In this document: positions 24,967 to 35,300 of the stretch, piece after piece
Layout of the letters: every line of letters starts with the position of its first letter
Position numbering within the stretch: position 1 is the stretch's first letter
Origin: Atherix ibis
Lineage: Eukaryota; Arthropoda; Insecta; Diptera; Athericidae
Direction: 5' to 3'
NCBI GenBank assembly: GCA_958298945.1
Contig: OY282606.1
Location: forward strand, 44,777,920-44,841,919
Length of the DNA: 64,000 bases
Position numbers and translations under genes: made by a program
Notes under the pieces: model-generated
Databases searched by the model: none
The model's input: only the letters and a program-made list of their open reading frames with translations
What the model was told of the DNA's origin: nothing

Positions 24967-26062
24967 CCAGGAGTATAAGCTTAAATCCGCTGTTTGGTCA
25001 TAGATGGTGTGAGTAAGCGTATTAAGCTACCATGGACACAATATACTTTTTTTTATAAGTTTGACGTTTGTCAACATTAATCAGTGCACATTTTCAGCAA
25101 TTTCGTACAACAACATACATTTTTCCTTTGGTAATCATGTCTAATTTTGTGCCAGAAAAAGATCATATGCGGGAAGCTCTGCTTTTCTGCTTCAATTTGA
25201 AGAAATCGACTGTCGAATGGCATCGCATGTTGATGGATGCCTATGGTGACAGTGCTTTATCGGAAACAAAGTACCGAGATTGGTTTCATCGGTTCAAAAA
25301 CGGCAATTTTTACTTGTGGGATAAGAAGCGTGAAAATCGGCCTAGGAAGGTTGAGGACCATCAATTGCAGGTTTTTTTGGACGAAGACGATACCCAATCG
25401 CAAAAAATGCTCGCAGAATAATTGGGTGCTACTCAACCAGCCATTTCCATGCGTCTGCGTGCCATTGGGAAGATTGAAAATATCGGAAAATGGGTGCGTA
25501 TGAATTGAACGATAGGTAGATGGAGCGACGCCCAAACACATGCGAAATCTTGCTCGCCAGACACAAAATAAAGTCGTTCCTGATCGGATTGTGGCAGACG
25601 ATGAAAATTGGATATATTTCGAGAATCCTAAACGAAAGATATCGTGGGTTGATCCCGGCCAACCATCAACATCTTCCCCAAGACCAAATTGCTTCGGACG
25701 GAAGACGATGCTGTGCGTTTGGTGGGATCAGCAGGGTATCGTCTACTATGAGATGTTGAAACCTGGTGAAACTGTCAATGCCCACCGCTACCACCAACAA
25801 CTGATCAAATTGTACCGTGCTCTGCGTGAAAAAAAGACGGATTATCAACGAAGACATGACAAGCTGATTTCCCTCCACGACAATGCACCATCGCACACGT
25901 CAAAAAATGGTCCGAAACTACTTGGAGACACTCAACTGGGAGCTGCTACCCCACCCCGCTTATTCACCAGACCTGGTCTCTTCCGACTACCACCTGTTTT
26001 CGTCGATGGGCCACGCGCTCGTTGAGCAGAACTTCGATTCTTACGAAAAAGAAGAAGTTTTT
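24967..26062 (+). mobile_element. Decayed mauritiana-type (Mos1-like) mariner, 5' part
   Basis: The left terminal repeat starts ccaggagtataagctt at 24967, preceded by TA. It matches the inverted end at 55099, and its start resembles Mos1 ends. Transposase starts at 25137 (MSNFVPEKDHMREALLFCFN). It meets an in-frame stop after KMLAE, further breaks near 25507, 25550 and 25900, and shows conserved blocks DDENWIYFENPKRK, FGRKTMLCVWWDQQG, LHDNAPSHT and HPAYSPDLVSSDYHLFSSMG. All three Asp positions are present but in different frames. The sequence ends at DSYEK, where the minus-strand DD41D element begins, so its own 3' end is missing. Confidence 0.9.
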
Positions 26063-26224
26063 TATTTAATGTGAAGTACAATCGATGCAATTAAGTTTTG
26101 AATAAAACGTCATTCAAATGGCCTCCACGACTTATTTTGCAGGAACGAATTCGATGAACCCAATTTTCGAGCACTTTTTCCACTAAATCAAGAATAGCAC
26201 GTTCAATACGTGGGCTACTATATA

Positions 26225-27305
26225 TATTTCTGGCCTAATAATGAAAATGCGAATATTTATCAACGAAAAAGGTTTTATTGTTTTTCAAAATATTCTCCAT
26301 CAAGATTTATACACTTTTGCATGCGCTCAAACCAATTTTCGAAGCACTTTTTCCACTCCGATTGAGACACCTCCAAAACATGGTTTTTGAATGCTTCAAC
26401 AGCATCTTCTGGCGACGAAAATCGTTGACCACGCATTTTTTTCTTGATGTGTGGGAATAAAAAGAAGTCATTGGGTGCCAAGTCAGGGCTGTACGGAGGA
26501 TGACCCATCAATTCGACGTTTTGTCCGGTCAAAAAGGCGCTGGTTTGAGCCGATGTGTGAGAGCTCGCATTGTCATGGTGCACAATGATTCGACTTCTCT
26601 TGTTCGTTTTTCGAATTTCTCCGAAGACTTCAGGCAAACAAATGGTGGTGTACCACTCAGAATTGACCGTCCTACGTTGCACAAGCGGAACAGTCGCCAC
26701 ATGACCAGTTTTGCCAAAGAAACAAGCGACCATTTGCTTCGAAGTGCTTCTTCCACGAACAACTTTCGTTGGATTTGACTCGTCTTGGAAGACCCACACG
26801 GTCGATTGCTATTTTGTTTCGGGCTCATACGCATAGATCCATGATTCGTCACCTGTGACGATCTTATAAACGTCTTTTGAAGCACCGCGATCGTATTTTT
26901 TCAGCATTTCTTTACACCAATCCACACGAGCCTTTTTTTGAGCGATTGTCAAATTGTGCGGGATCCAACGAGAACAAACCTTTTTTACGGCCAGGTGTTC
27001 ATGCAATATCGAATGTATGCTGGTGGGAGAAATGCCTAGGCATGCCTCTATCTCACGGTATGTCACATGACGGTCTTGCATTATCAGTTCACGTACGGCA
27101 TCGATGTTTTCTGGAACAACGGCTGTTTTTGGACGACCTTCACGGAATTCGTCTTTGAGCGAGCGTCGGCCACGATTGAATTCGTTGTACCAGTTTTTCA
27201 CAGTGCTATAGGATGGTGCTTCATAGCCATACAAAGATTTAAGTTCATCGATGCACTCTTGTCGTGATAATCCACGTCGAAAGTTGTGAAAAATGATCGC
27301 ACGAA
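26225..27305 (-). mobile_element. Nearly intact DD34D mariner nested in the DD41D element
   Basis: The frame opens at about 27303 (RAIIFHNFRRGLSRQECIDE) and runs to a stop after GEYFEKQ at 26275, interrupted only by one TAG at about 26806 after YEPETK. It includes two HTH regions (YSTVKNWYNEFNRGRRSLKD; CLGISPTSIHSILHEH), WIPHNL, first Asp in VTGDESWIYAYEP, second in VHHDNASSHTS and third in PYSPDLAPNDFFLFPHIKKK. The last two are 34 residues apart, hence DD34D. The initiator Met and the 5' terminal repeat are absent because the sequence passes straight into the DD41D reading frame. The few lesions suggest it is among the younger elements here. Confidence 0.92.
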
Positions 27306-27360
27306 AGCTTGAAGAGAGTCTGGTTTATTGCTAAAGACCAATGACTACAAATAACCCCAT

Positions 27361-27485
27361 AAGAAATAGTCCAATGGTGTTAAATCACCATTAGACTGTT
27401 CTTTACACTATTTCTTGTAGGTGACAATGAATGACCTCCATTAGTCTATTTCATCATTAGACTAATGAAGGCCATTCATTGTCAC
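27361..27485. repeat. Palindromic block inside the DD41D transposase
   Basis: 27421-27448 and 27458-27485 are near-perfect reverse complements (28 bp, two mismatches, 9-nt loop). Beside them 27361-27370 and 27407-27416 are also inverse (aagaaatagt / actatttctt), with a smaller aatggtg / caccatt pair between. On the minus strand the transposase frame enters at RNCDNEWPS and leaves at DLTPLDYFLWG, so the extra inverse copies lie inside the gene. Confidence 0.85.
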
Positions 27486-29409
27486 AATTTCTTGAAATAA
27501 TCGAATCTCGAAACTTTTCTCGCAATAATTCGGTTGTTGCACGTGCTGTGTGGCACGTAGCCCTGTTTTGTTGGAACCAGATGTTGTCAAGATCAACTTC
27601 TTCCAATTTCGGTTATAAAAAGTTGGTTATAATTTATCTATACCGCTCTCCATTGACAGTAACGGTGTTATCAGCTTCATTTCGAAAGAAGTACGGACCG
27701 ACGATCCCACCAGACCAAAAACCACACCAAACTGTCAATTTAGGTGAATCTAATCGGTGTTCATGAATAATTTGTGGATTTTCTTCGTACCAGAATCGAC
27801 AGTTTTGTTTAATTACCGCACCACTCAGATGAAGGTAAGCCTCATCGGAGAAGATGATTTTGTTAAAAAAATCGTTATCGTTTTCAAGTTGTTCCAAGAC
27901 AAAATCAGCAAATTCACGACGTTTATGGTGGTCCAATGGCTTCAGTTCTTGAGTGATAACAATTTTATACGAATGCAAGCCCAAATCCTTTCTCAACATC
28001 CGCCAGGTTGTGGTTTGAGACAGTCCCAATTCTTGAGAACGTCTTGGAATCGACAAATTGCGGTCTTCAGCAACACTTGCCTGAACGGCAGCAATATTTT
28101 CATTACTTCGAGCGGTTATTTGTCTTATTGGCTGTTGAACATTATGTAAAGAAAATGTACGATCAAAATTTTTAACAATTCGACGAATAGCGAGCACAGT
28201 TGGACGATTATTACGACCATAAAATGGCAAAAGTGCACGAAAAGTTGCAATGGGAGAACGATTATTTTGATAATAAAATTGAATAATTTGTAAGCGTTTA
28301 TCTTACGTATATCTCTCAATAATAAAATTGTAAACATTATTAAATACAATGAAAAAAAAAGATAGATCATGACATATTACAAATGGCCGAAAGGTCACTT
28401 AGAAATCATATCACTCTTATTGGGGAACAAAAATGTTCATGTCCATAAGTTCAAATGGGTTTCAGAATTGTTTAATTTAGGTTTTTTTGTTAATATTGGA
28501 CAAAATTAATTTGATTTATGTCTCATTTTTAGCTTATTTTTCTTATAAAAATATATACCGTAGGAAAGAGGAACCTTTTTTTCAATAATCGATTAACAGC
28601 CAAAAACGTTTTCACCTCTTATACAATATAATAGTTATTTTGAAATATTCTCGATTTCGACATTAAATACATTAATTCTCCAATTTTAATATAGGTAAAA
28701 ATGCTATTATTATTATTGACAAAAAAAATTAAAAAATCATTATTATGTTATTATCCTTATAAAGAATAAGTAATACAATTTTTACAGCACATCTATTAGA
28801 TTTAAAAAAAATTAGAGGTAAGACAACAAAAGAAATAATTTTACTTTCAATATTTAATAATAAGTTTTGTATTAAGTTTTTTTTTTTAAGTAAGGAAACA
28901 TTAAGGCTATACAAAGAAAAGTAGTTATATTATTGTAAAAATTTTAAAACTCTTAAAATTATACATTAATATGATTTTTGAAAGAACTATTGTAACATTC
29001 AAAATTATTTTGTATTATATTTAAAAAGAAGAATAATGCTGAGCCACTTTAACAAAATAGTTCATACTTTTGAGTTATAATTTTCCTGTAACCAAAAATG
29101 TAAGAAGGTTATTTATTTTAATAAAATGACATCAACAATTTTGTCATAATAATAATCATTTTTAAATAAAAATTAAAATATTTTTTATTATATAAGCTCA
29201 ATGGTAATATGCTATGAATATTTAGTAAATGTGTAAACCGTTTGACTAGGTACTCATATTTGCATAAATAAAAACATAATAACTTCTTTGAAGATAGTTT
29301 CTCAAAGAAGTTATTGAGTTACTTTTAGTAAAAGCTTCCTATAATTTTTGTATAGCTGCCTTTATTTGAAAATAAAGGTTGGAGATTATTAAACAAATAA
29401 CGGCAATTA

Positions 29410-29572
29410 TTTGTAAATTTTTACACTAAAGTATATCTTTCTGTAAATTTAAATTTTAACACTAAAGTGTATCTTTTTGTCAATTTATATATTATATTGT
29501 ATAGTATATTGTATATACTATACAATATAATAAATAAATTTGACAAAAAGATACACTTTAGTGTAAAAATTT
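29410..29572. repeat. Long palindrome with a partial third copy
   Basis: Arms of about 57 bp (29448-29503 and 29517-29572) are largely reverse-complementary. They share cactaaagtgtatctttttg and its inverse and a tattatattgtatagta core around a short TATA-rich loop. A related direct copy of the left arm (ttacactaaagtatatcttt) sits at about 29420-29439. Confidence 0.85.
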
Positions 29573-29721
29573 ACATTTGTTCGGTATTATTTTACGGACA
29601 TAACAGTTGCTACTACCTTCTTATGCTATCATTTTAAAAAAAAAAATTTTGTTTGTTCGACAAAGAATATTACGATTAGGAAATTAAAGTAGAAATGGAA
29701 AGGAACACGGGATTTTTGGGA

Positions 29722-29765
29722 AATAGCGTAGGGCCAAGCCTCAGTGGGATTCGAACCCCCCACCC
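29722..29765 (-). other. tRNA-like B-box (possible SINE or tRNA remnant)
   Basis: On the minus strand ggttcgaatccc matches the pol III B-box, inside a GC-rich patch in an AT-rich neighbourhood. No A-box, acceptor stem or cloverleaf can be drawn around it, so it is not an intact tRNA gene. A tRNA-derived SINE remnant is the likeliest reading. Confidence 0.3.
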
Positions 29766-30129
29766 CTTGGATGGTAGTCCTTTTTTTTAAATTGTCAGCA
29801 GCTTTTGAGAGGGAAGATTCTGCGAAAAATTTTAGATCTCATTTATCTTTATTGGTTTTATGCTGGTTATCTAAAATTTAATAAATAATCAATAATATCT
29901 TATGAATATTATCAATAATGTTAAAAGTTATATTAAAAAAAAATAGTAAATAATTTTCTTAAGCTAATTTATGAATAATAATCGATATAAAAAATTTTTT
30001 AATATACTTGGTTTCGTGTTTGAATCAGAAAAATGAAATTGTTCAAATTTCATGAAGGATGCATAGTAATTTAATTATAAAAATAATAAAAACATACGCA
30101 AAGTAGTTTTTGATAAAAATTGTTATTGA

Positions 30130-31740
30130 AGACGAAGCACATTCTCACTTTGAATAGGTCCTATAAACTTGCAAAATTAAAGATTATGGGCGGAATAGAT
30201 ATGGTTTTTAAGTCGGCGGAGTTTTTGGACCATATTTTTTTGAGTTATTGAAACATATTTTGTTTGACATTAATTGAACGGTCTTGGAGACCATGTGGTT
30301 TCAGCAGAATGGAGCTATTTATTGCATGAATTGTTTCCAATTGTCTTAATTGCATGAAATATTTTTCAAGCGTGTAACCCCCCAATACTATGGAAATGTG
30401 ATTTACCTTTAGATTATTTCTCTGGCACTTCTGTTAAATGCGAAGTGTACGATGAGGATTTAAAGATGACTTTAAATCTATCATCTAAGAATGATCATTG
30501 AACAGTCGAACGAATGGAACAGCCCGCTCTATCTTCTCTTCGTTGACTTCGAAAGAGCCTTCGACATGATTTCTCGCGACGCCATCTGGAGTGCTCTGGC
30601 TGAACTAGGCATCCCGCAGGCCAAAATCGATCTAATCCGAGAACTATACCGCGAGGCCCCGTGTAGAGTGCGTCTCAAAGGACGAAACAGCGATACATTC
30701 AACATCTCGAGAGGAGTCAGGCAAGGTTGCATAAACTCGCCTATCCTCTTCATAATCGCCCTAGACCTAGTTCTTCAATGCACTAACAGCACAGCCAGCA
30801 ACGGTATACAGTGGACACTGCGTGAGAAGCTCCACGACCTGGACTACGCCGACGACATATGCCTCATGTCCCACACCTTCAACGGCATTCAGGAGAAACT
30901 GAATGCACTGGCCTCCAACGCCGAAAAAGTTGGGATGAGAATCAACATCAAGAAGATCAAATTGATGCGTGTCGGCGCCACCTGCGAGAGACCCTTGATG
31001 CTACACGGTACCCAAGTTGAAGATGTCGAAAAGTTCTGTTACCTTGGCAGCATGCTCAGCAAGGATGGTGGAACTGAAATAGACATCCAAACGCGCATCA
31101 ACAAGGCGCGACAAGCGTACACCTCACTTGGGAATGTATGGCGTTCCAATCATCTCTCCATAGCACTCAAACTTCGAATATTCAACTCAAACGTCAAGCC
31201 AGTCCTGCTGTACGGCTGCGAAACATGGAAAGTAACAGACAGCACGACTCGTAAGCCTCAGGCATTTGTGAACAGGTGCTTGAGGCGTATAAGCAAGATC
31301 TTCTGGCCAAACTGGATAACGAACGATGAGCTGTTACTTCTCACGAAGCAAATACCCCTGCTAGATAACATCAAACGCAGGAAATGGAGTTGGATTGGCC
31401 ACACCTTGCGAAAACCACCTACGGACATAGCAATGATGGCACTAGATTGGAACCCACAGGGCAATCGCAGCAGAGGACGTCCAAGGACCACTTGGAGAAG
31501 ATCAGTCGAGCGCGAACACCAACAAACTGGCAAATCATGGTCGGAAGTAAAAAGGCTGGCTCAAGACAGAAGCAGATGGAGAGAGTTCACAGAGGCTCTA
31601 GTGCCGCTATATGCTCCATAGGAGTGACTGTGTTCTCATGTCTATGTGTAACATAGAAATGAACAACCTGTCAAATATAAAAAAAAAAAAAATCTATCAT
31701 AATCTGTGCCATTCCAGATATATGTGTATGTACGTGGAGC
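30130..31740 (+). mobile_element. DD41D (rosa-like) remnant interrupted by a LINE
   Basis: On the plus strand WFQQNGAIYC (near 30297, again Asn at the second catalytic position) and LPLDYF (near 30405) belong to the DD41D family, with frameshifts between. The frame continues to CEVYDEDLKMTLNL at 30484, where a LINE interrupts. After the second target-site copy at 31691-31700 the flank reads AIPDICVCTW, which fits the family's next block. The 5' half and both ends are not recognisable. Confidence 0.6.
30485..31690 (+). mobile_element. 5'-truncated non-LTR retrotransposon (RTE-like) with poly(A) and target duplication
   Basis: An uninterrupted 376-codon frame (30491-31621) covers the later reverse-transcriptase domain: YLLFVDFERAFDMIS, SRGVRQGCINSPILF, DLDYADDICLM (catalytic YADD), YLGSMLSKDGG, then LLYGCETWKVTD and a C-terminal RRKWSWIGHTLRKPPTD and RGRPRTTWRRSVERE. 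The endonuclease and first RT motifs are absent. A short 3' UTR ends in an A-run (about 31679-31690). The 10-bp sequence aatctatcat lies on both sides (30475-30484 and 31691-31700), the footprint of target-primed insertion. The open frame suggests a fairly recent but dead-on-arrival copy. RTE assignment is from the domain sequence style. Confidence 0.93.
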
Positions 31741-31796
31741 TAGCGTGGAAATTTAGCCGATACAATTTGCATACATAATTCCATTTGCTACTCGTA

Positions 31797-32338
31797 CGAG
31801 GTCTGTTATTTATTTATTCATGGATATCTATTTTGTCCCCCTCAAAGTAATCCCCACCAGATATTATACACTTGTGCCAACGTTTTTCACAATCCTCGAA
31901 GCACTTCAAAAAATCATTTTTTGTGATCTTGTTTAGGTCCTCCTTCGATGCAGTCTTTATCTCCTCAATCGTAGCGTAGCGTCGTCCTTTCATGGGGCTC
32001 TTCAGTTTCGGGAACAAGAACGATGCGTGAGCAGGGGCGTTATCATGGTGCAAAAGCCAATTTTAGTTCTTCTACAAATCCGGGCGTTTCTGGTGGATTG
32101 CTTCACGCAACTTGCGCATAACTGGCACGTAATATTCCTTATTAACCGTTCTACCCTGTAGCAAGAGCTCATGATACACCGCGCCCCTGCAATCGAAGAA
32201 AACTGTAAGCAAAACCTTCACACACATCGGCATAAGTGAGAGACATGAGTACCAATATAACGCCATAAAAAAATCGAAAATCGAATATACGTAGCCCCCG
32301 GAAATTCAAAATTCGCGATACTTTTTGAACAGACCTCG
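31797..32338 (-). mobile_element. Internally deleted mariner, complete with both ends
   Basis: Perfect 11-bp ends (cgaggtctgtt / aacagacctcg) lie next to TA on each side. The minus strand reads FFDCRGAVYHELLLQGRTVN and MRKLREAIHQKRPDL, then LHHDNAPAHAS joined directly to FLFPKLKSPMKGRRYATIEE and CEKRWHKCIISGGDYFEGDK with a stop. The join deletes the YSPDLAP block with the third catalytic Asp. The N-terminal half is also gone. Confidence 0.92.
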
Positions 32339-35300
32339 TATATGTGCTTAGGATTTAGATTTTCAAGATCAATAACTGTATTCCGAATGCTGAGGGTATC
32401 TGCAATCGAAACATACTCAAGTATTACATTAAATCTAAATTGGTATTATGGCTGTCGAACAAATTTGCACCAACTGAATTTATTTATGTTATTTTAAAAT
32501 GTTTAATCATGCATTCTTTATTAATAGACTGCTGAGTAATTTTCATTTCAGATACTCATCGCTACAGTAATATAAATTTTTCGATCTGTACACAACAACA
32601 ACAAAATACGAAATTTTCAATATATAATTTTTTGTAGTACATACTTTATAAATAAATTTGTCGATATATTTTTTTACAAAAAAGTTATATAAAACGTATG
32701 GCTTTTACAAATATGCAGTCTCATTTCCAAGTGGGTAAGCTTACAAAAAAATTTTTCTCCAAAGGAAGACTTTCTTCGTAAGTTAAATATTGTTCTGTAA
32801 TATTTTCATATTAGCTTTCGCTAATAATTCAATGATCATACTACCTACATAACCTTTGAGAAAAAATATAAATTTACCAAATAATAATAATAAGATAACT
32901 CTATGAGAGAAAAATCACTGAAACTGTTACTGGTCTCACTATGGGAGTAGATTAAATATTTTCTATAATTGATTTTTGAATAATGATATGAAAGAAAAAT
33001 TAAAAATTTATAAATTGGTATTAAAGTATCCAACGGGTAAAATTGAGTCGACTTTCGTAATCTCCGGATTTGAAAATGTTTTGAGAATACTTGTATTGCA
33101 CTTCACTTTAAACTTCACGAGTCATGAAACTCTCGGTCGGGTTGATTGATCGGTTGGGTACTTATGATTTGGCGTGGGGACTCGGTGTGTCAAAATAGTT
33201 CCGGACGGTGGGGTTAGCGGTCTAAAGCCGCCCGGCCTCACTTGATCGTGTTGGAGTATCTTAGAGTATCAAGCTAGCCATAAAGCTCAGTCTGCACAGT
33301 CCATCTGCACTGAATGCAGTCCATTCATCGAAGTATCTCCATCCATCCATCCACCAATCAGTACATTCAGTAAGTGAATCGGGCTCGTGTGTACGCAAAT
33401 TGCTCACAATTGAGCCCCATCTATACAACCATCTATGGGAGACCCTATAGATAACCGAATATCTTGAAATTATGTTCAGTATCGTTTCAGACGCGTTCAA
33501 AGCCAGCCTTTGGGACACTTGCATCTCTTTCATCTTCCGATTGTATTGAAAAATGCGCGCATTTTCCTCGTTGTTTTGGAGAAAGTCTCTCACATAATTT
33601 GCTGTTCGTTGGAAGCATTTCCTTGTCAATTCGAACCGTTTCACTTTCATTTTATGTAATTCTAAAATTGAGACTAAAACAAGATTAAAAACGAATACAT
33701 TTTTTTTAAATATTTCATTCAATTTAGCTTGTTTTCTTTTTTTAAATATAAATTCTTATAAATCGTGTTCAACTTAAGTTATGTTTCTTCTCTCTTTTTG
33801 TTTTTGTTTTAAAAAGCTTAGAAAATTTGTAACGAAAAGTGTTGTAGGTGGTGTTAGATTATGAAATGATTCGAAACGAAAAACAAATAACCTAATAGAT
33901 AAAATACAAAGGAAAAATAATTTTAAATTTTAGTGTTAAAAATTTTATAACATACTTAACTGATGAGTGTAAACCTCAGTACACCATTTACAAATTATAT
34001 TACTTATATGTGAATAATATTTAACTATTTTTTTTTTGTTTTAAATGAAAGTTTCTGAAGTGGAAATAATTTGAAATTTTTTTGTGAAAAAAGTTAATAA
34101 CGCTTTATATTTTATCAGTTAACATCGATGTGAATATTTAGAGATAGTAAAATAATATTGATGAATTATTTTATACGAAGAAAAAAATTAAAATAATTGA
34201 CGGTAGTTTTTAGGGATGCATTTTTTTCAAAATAAAATAAATAATTAATCAACTTTCCATAAAATACATGAATATTCGAAGGAATGAAGATTTCTTTTTA
34301 TATCCTTTTTTTATTGGTTCTTTAATAATTGAAATTTTAATAAATCTTTGAAAAGTAATTTTTATGAAGGAATTTAAAAAAAAATTAAATTAAATAGTGC
34401 TAAAAATCTCATTTTAAATTTAAACATCGTAAGAAAATATTTTTTTAAAATTAATTTTCGAATCTAAAAAATTAAGATTTTTTGTTCAGGAATATTAGAA
34501 AAAAATCACAATTTTAATTTTTAAAAGCTAAAAAATATCAACTTTTTAAAAGAAATTTTCCATTCATATTTAGAGTTATTAAAATAATTTAAATATTTCG
34601 AATAATATTAGGTATTTTTTTTTTTACAATTAATATGCAGAAAATTTTTTTTCCTAATTTAAAATTTTAATTTCATCTTTACATATCTTAAATATAAGTT
34701 AAAAAAATTTAAAGTTCATCAACTTCTCTGTGAATTAATTAAATTGCATAAAACTGAATATGATATATTAAAATGCATAAAATTGGTATAACTGTGTATT
34801 GAAAAGCATAAAAAAAATCAAATGTCTTTTTTGAATAAAAAAAACATATATTCAAAATTAATAATTATCACAAAAGAAACAAGAAAATGATGCTGTTTTC
34901 GTTACCAATAAATCATATTGCATATGTTATTTAGTAATTTAATTGAATTGGAAAAAATAAAACCAGATCAAAAAAGCTTTAATACACAAGAACGGGTGGG
35001 GGGGGGGGGGTGGGTAGTTTAATCTAGATTTTATCTTAAAACTCCGTAATTTCAACTAAAACTTGTTATTATCGTTTACTTATAAAATTAGTTGGTTATA
35101 AAAAAGTTACTACTCAAAAGTTGGTTGGCTTTAAAAGAAAGCAAGCAGCAAAACTAAAATAAAAAAATTAGTGACAATGTGTGAGATAGTTGGACTTACC
35201 TTTTTTTAATGTTTTCTATTTTGTCTTGAATTGAAAAAAATTAAGAAAAAAATCCATCAATTAAATTTTGTGGGTTATTCAACTTAAAGTCCAAAAATGT

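Larger units (their letters stand above)
26080..28320 (-). mobile_element. DD41D (rosa-like) element split by a mariner insertion
   Basis: Minus strand from about 28320 to 27306 reads a transposase: IQFYYQNNRSPIATFRALL, NLSIPRRSQELGLSQTT, HKRREFADFVLEQLEND, IFSDEAYLHLSGAVIKQN, KLTVWCGFWSGGIVGPYFF and VNGERYR, then a stop. WFQQNRATCHT follows, with Asn in place of the second catalytic Asp, then REKFRDSIISRN, the palindromic block, DLTPLDYFLWGY and NKPDSLQAF. The reading stops where a mariner starts and resumes at about 26215-26080 as ERAILDLVEKVLENWVHRI and SRGGHLNDVLFKT plus stop. In the family consensus the second and third Asp are 41 residues apart. No terminal repeats are recognised. Confidence 0.88.
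28331..30110. other. No gene seen; AT-rich DNA with hairpins
   Basis: Only short chance frames occur. A 14-bp perfect hairpin is at 29279-29292 / 29303-29316 (aataacttctttga). The larger palindrome at 29448-29572 and the pol III-like box near 29735 are listed separately. Confidence 0.5.

Noticed and set aside
29722..29765. Functional tRNA gene
   Set aside because: Only the B-box is present; no D-arm, anticodon arm or acceptor stem can be formed.
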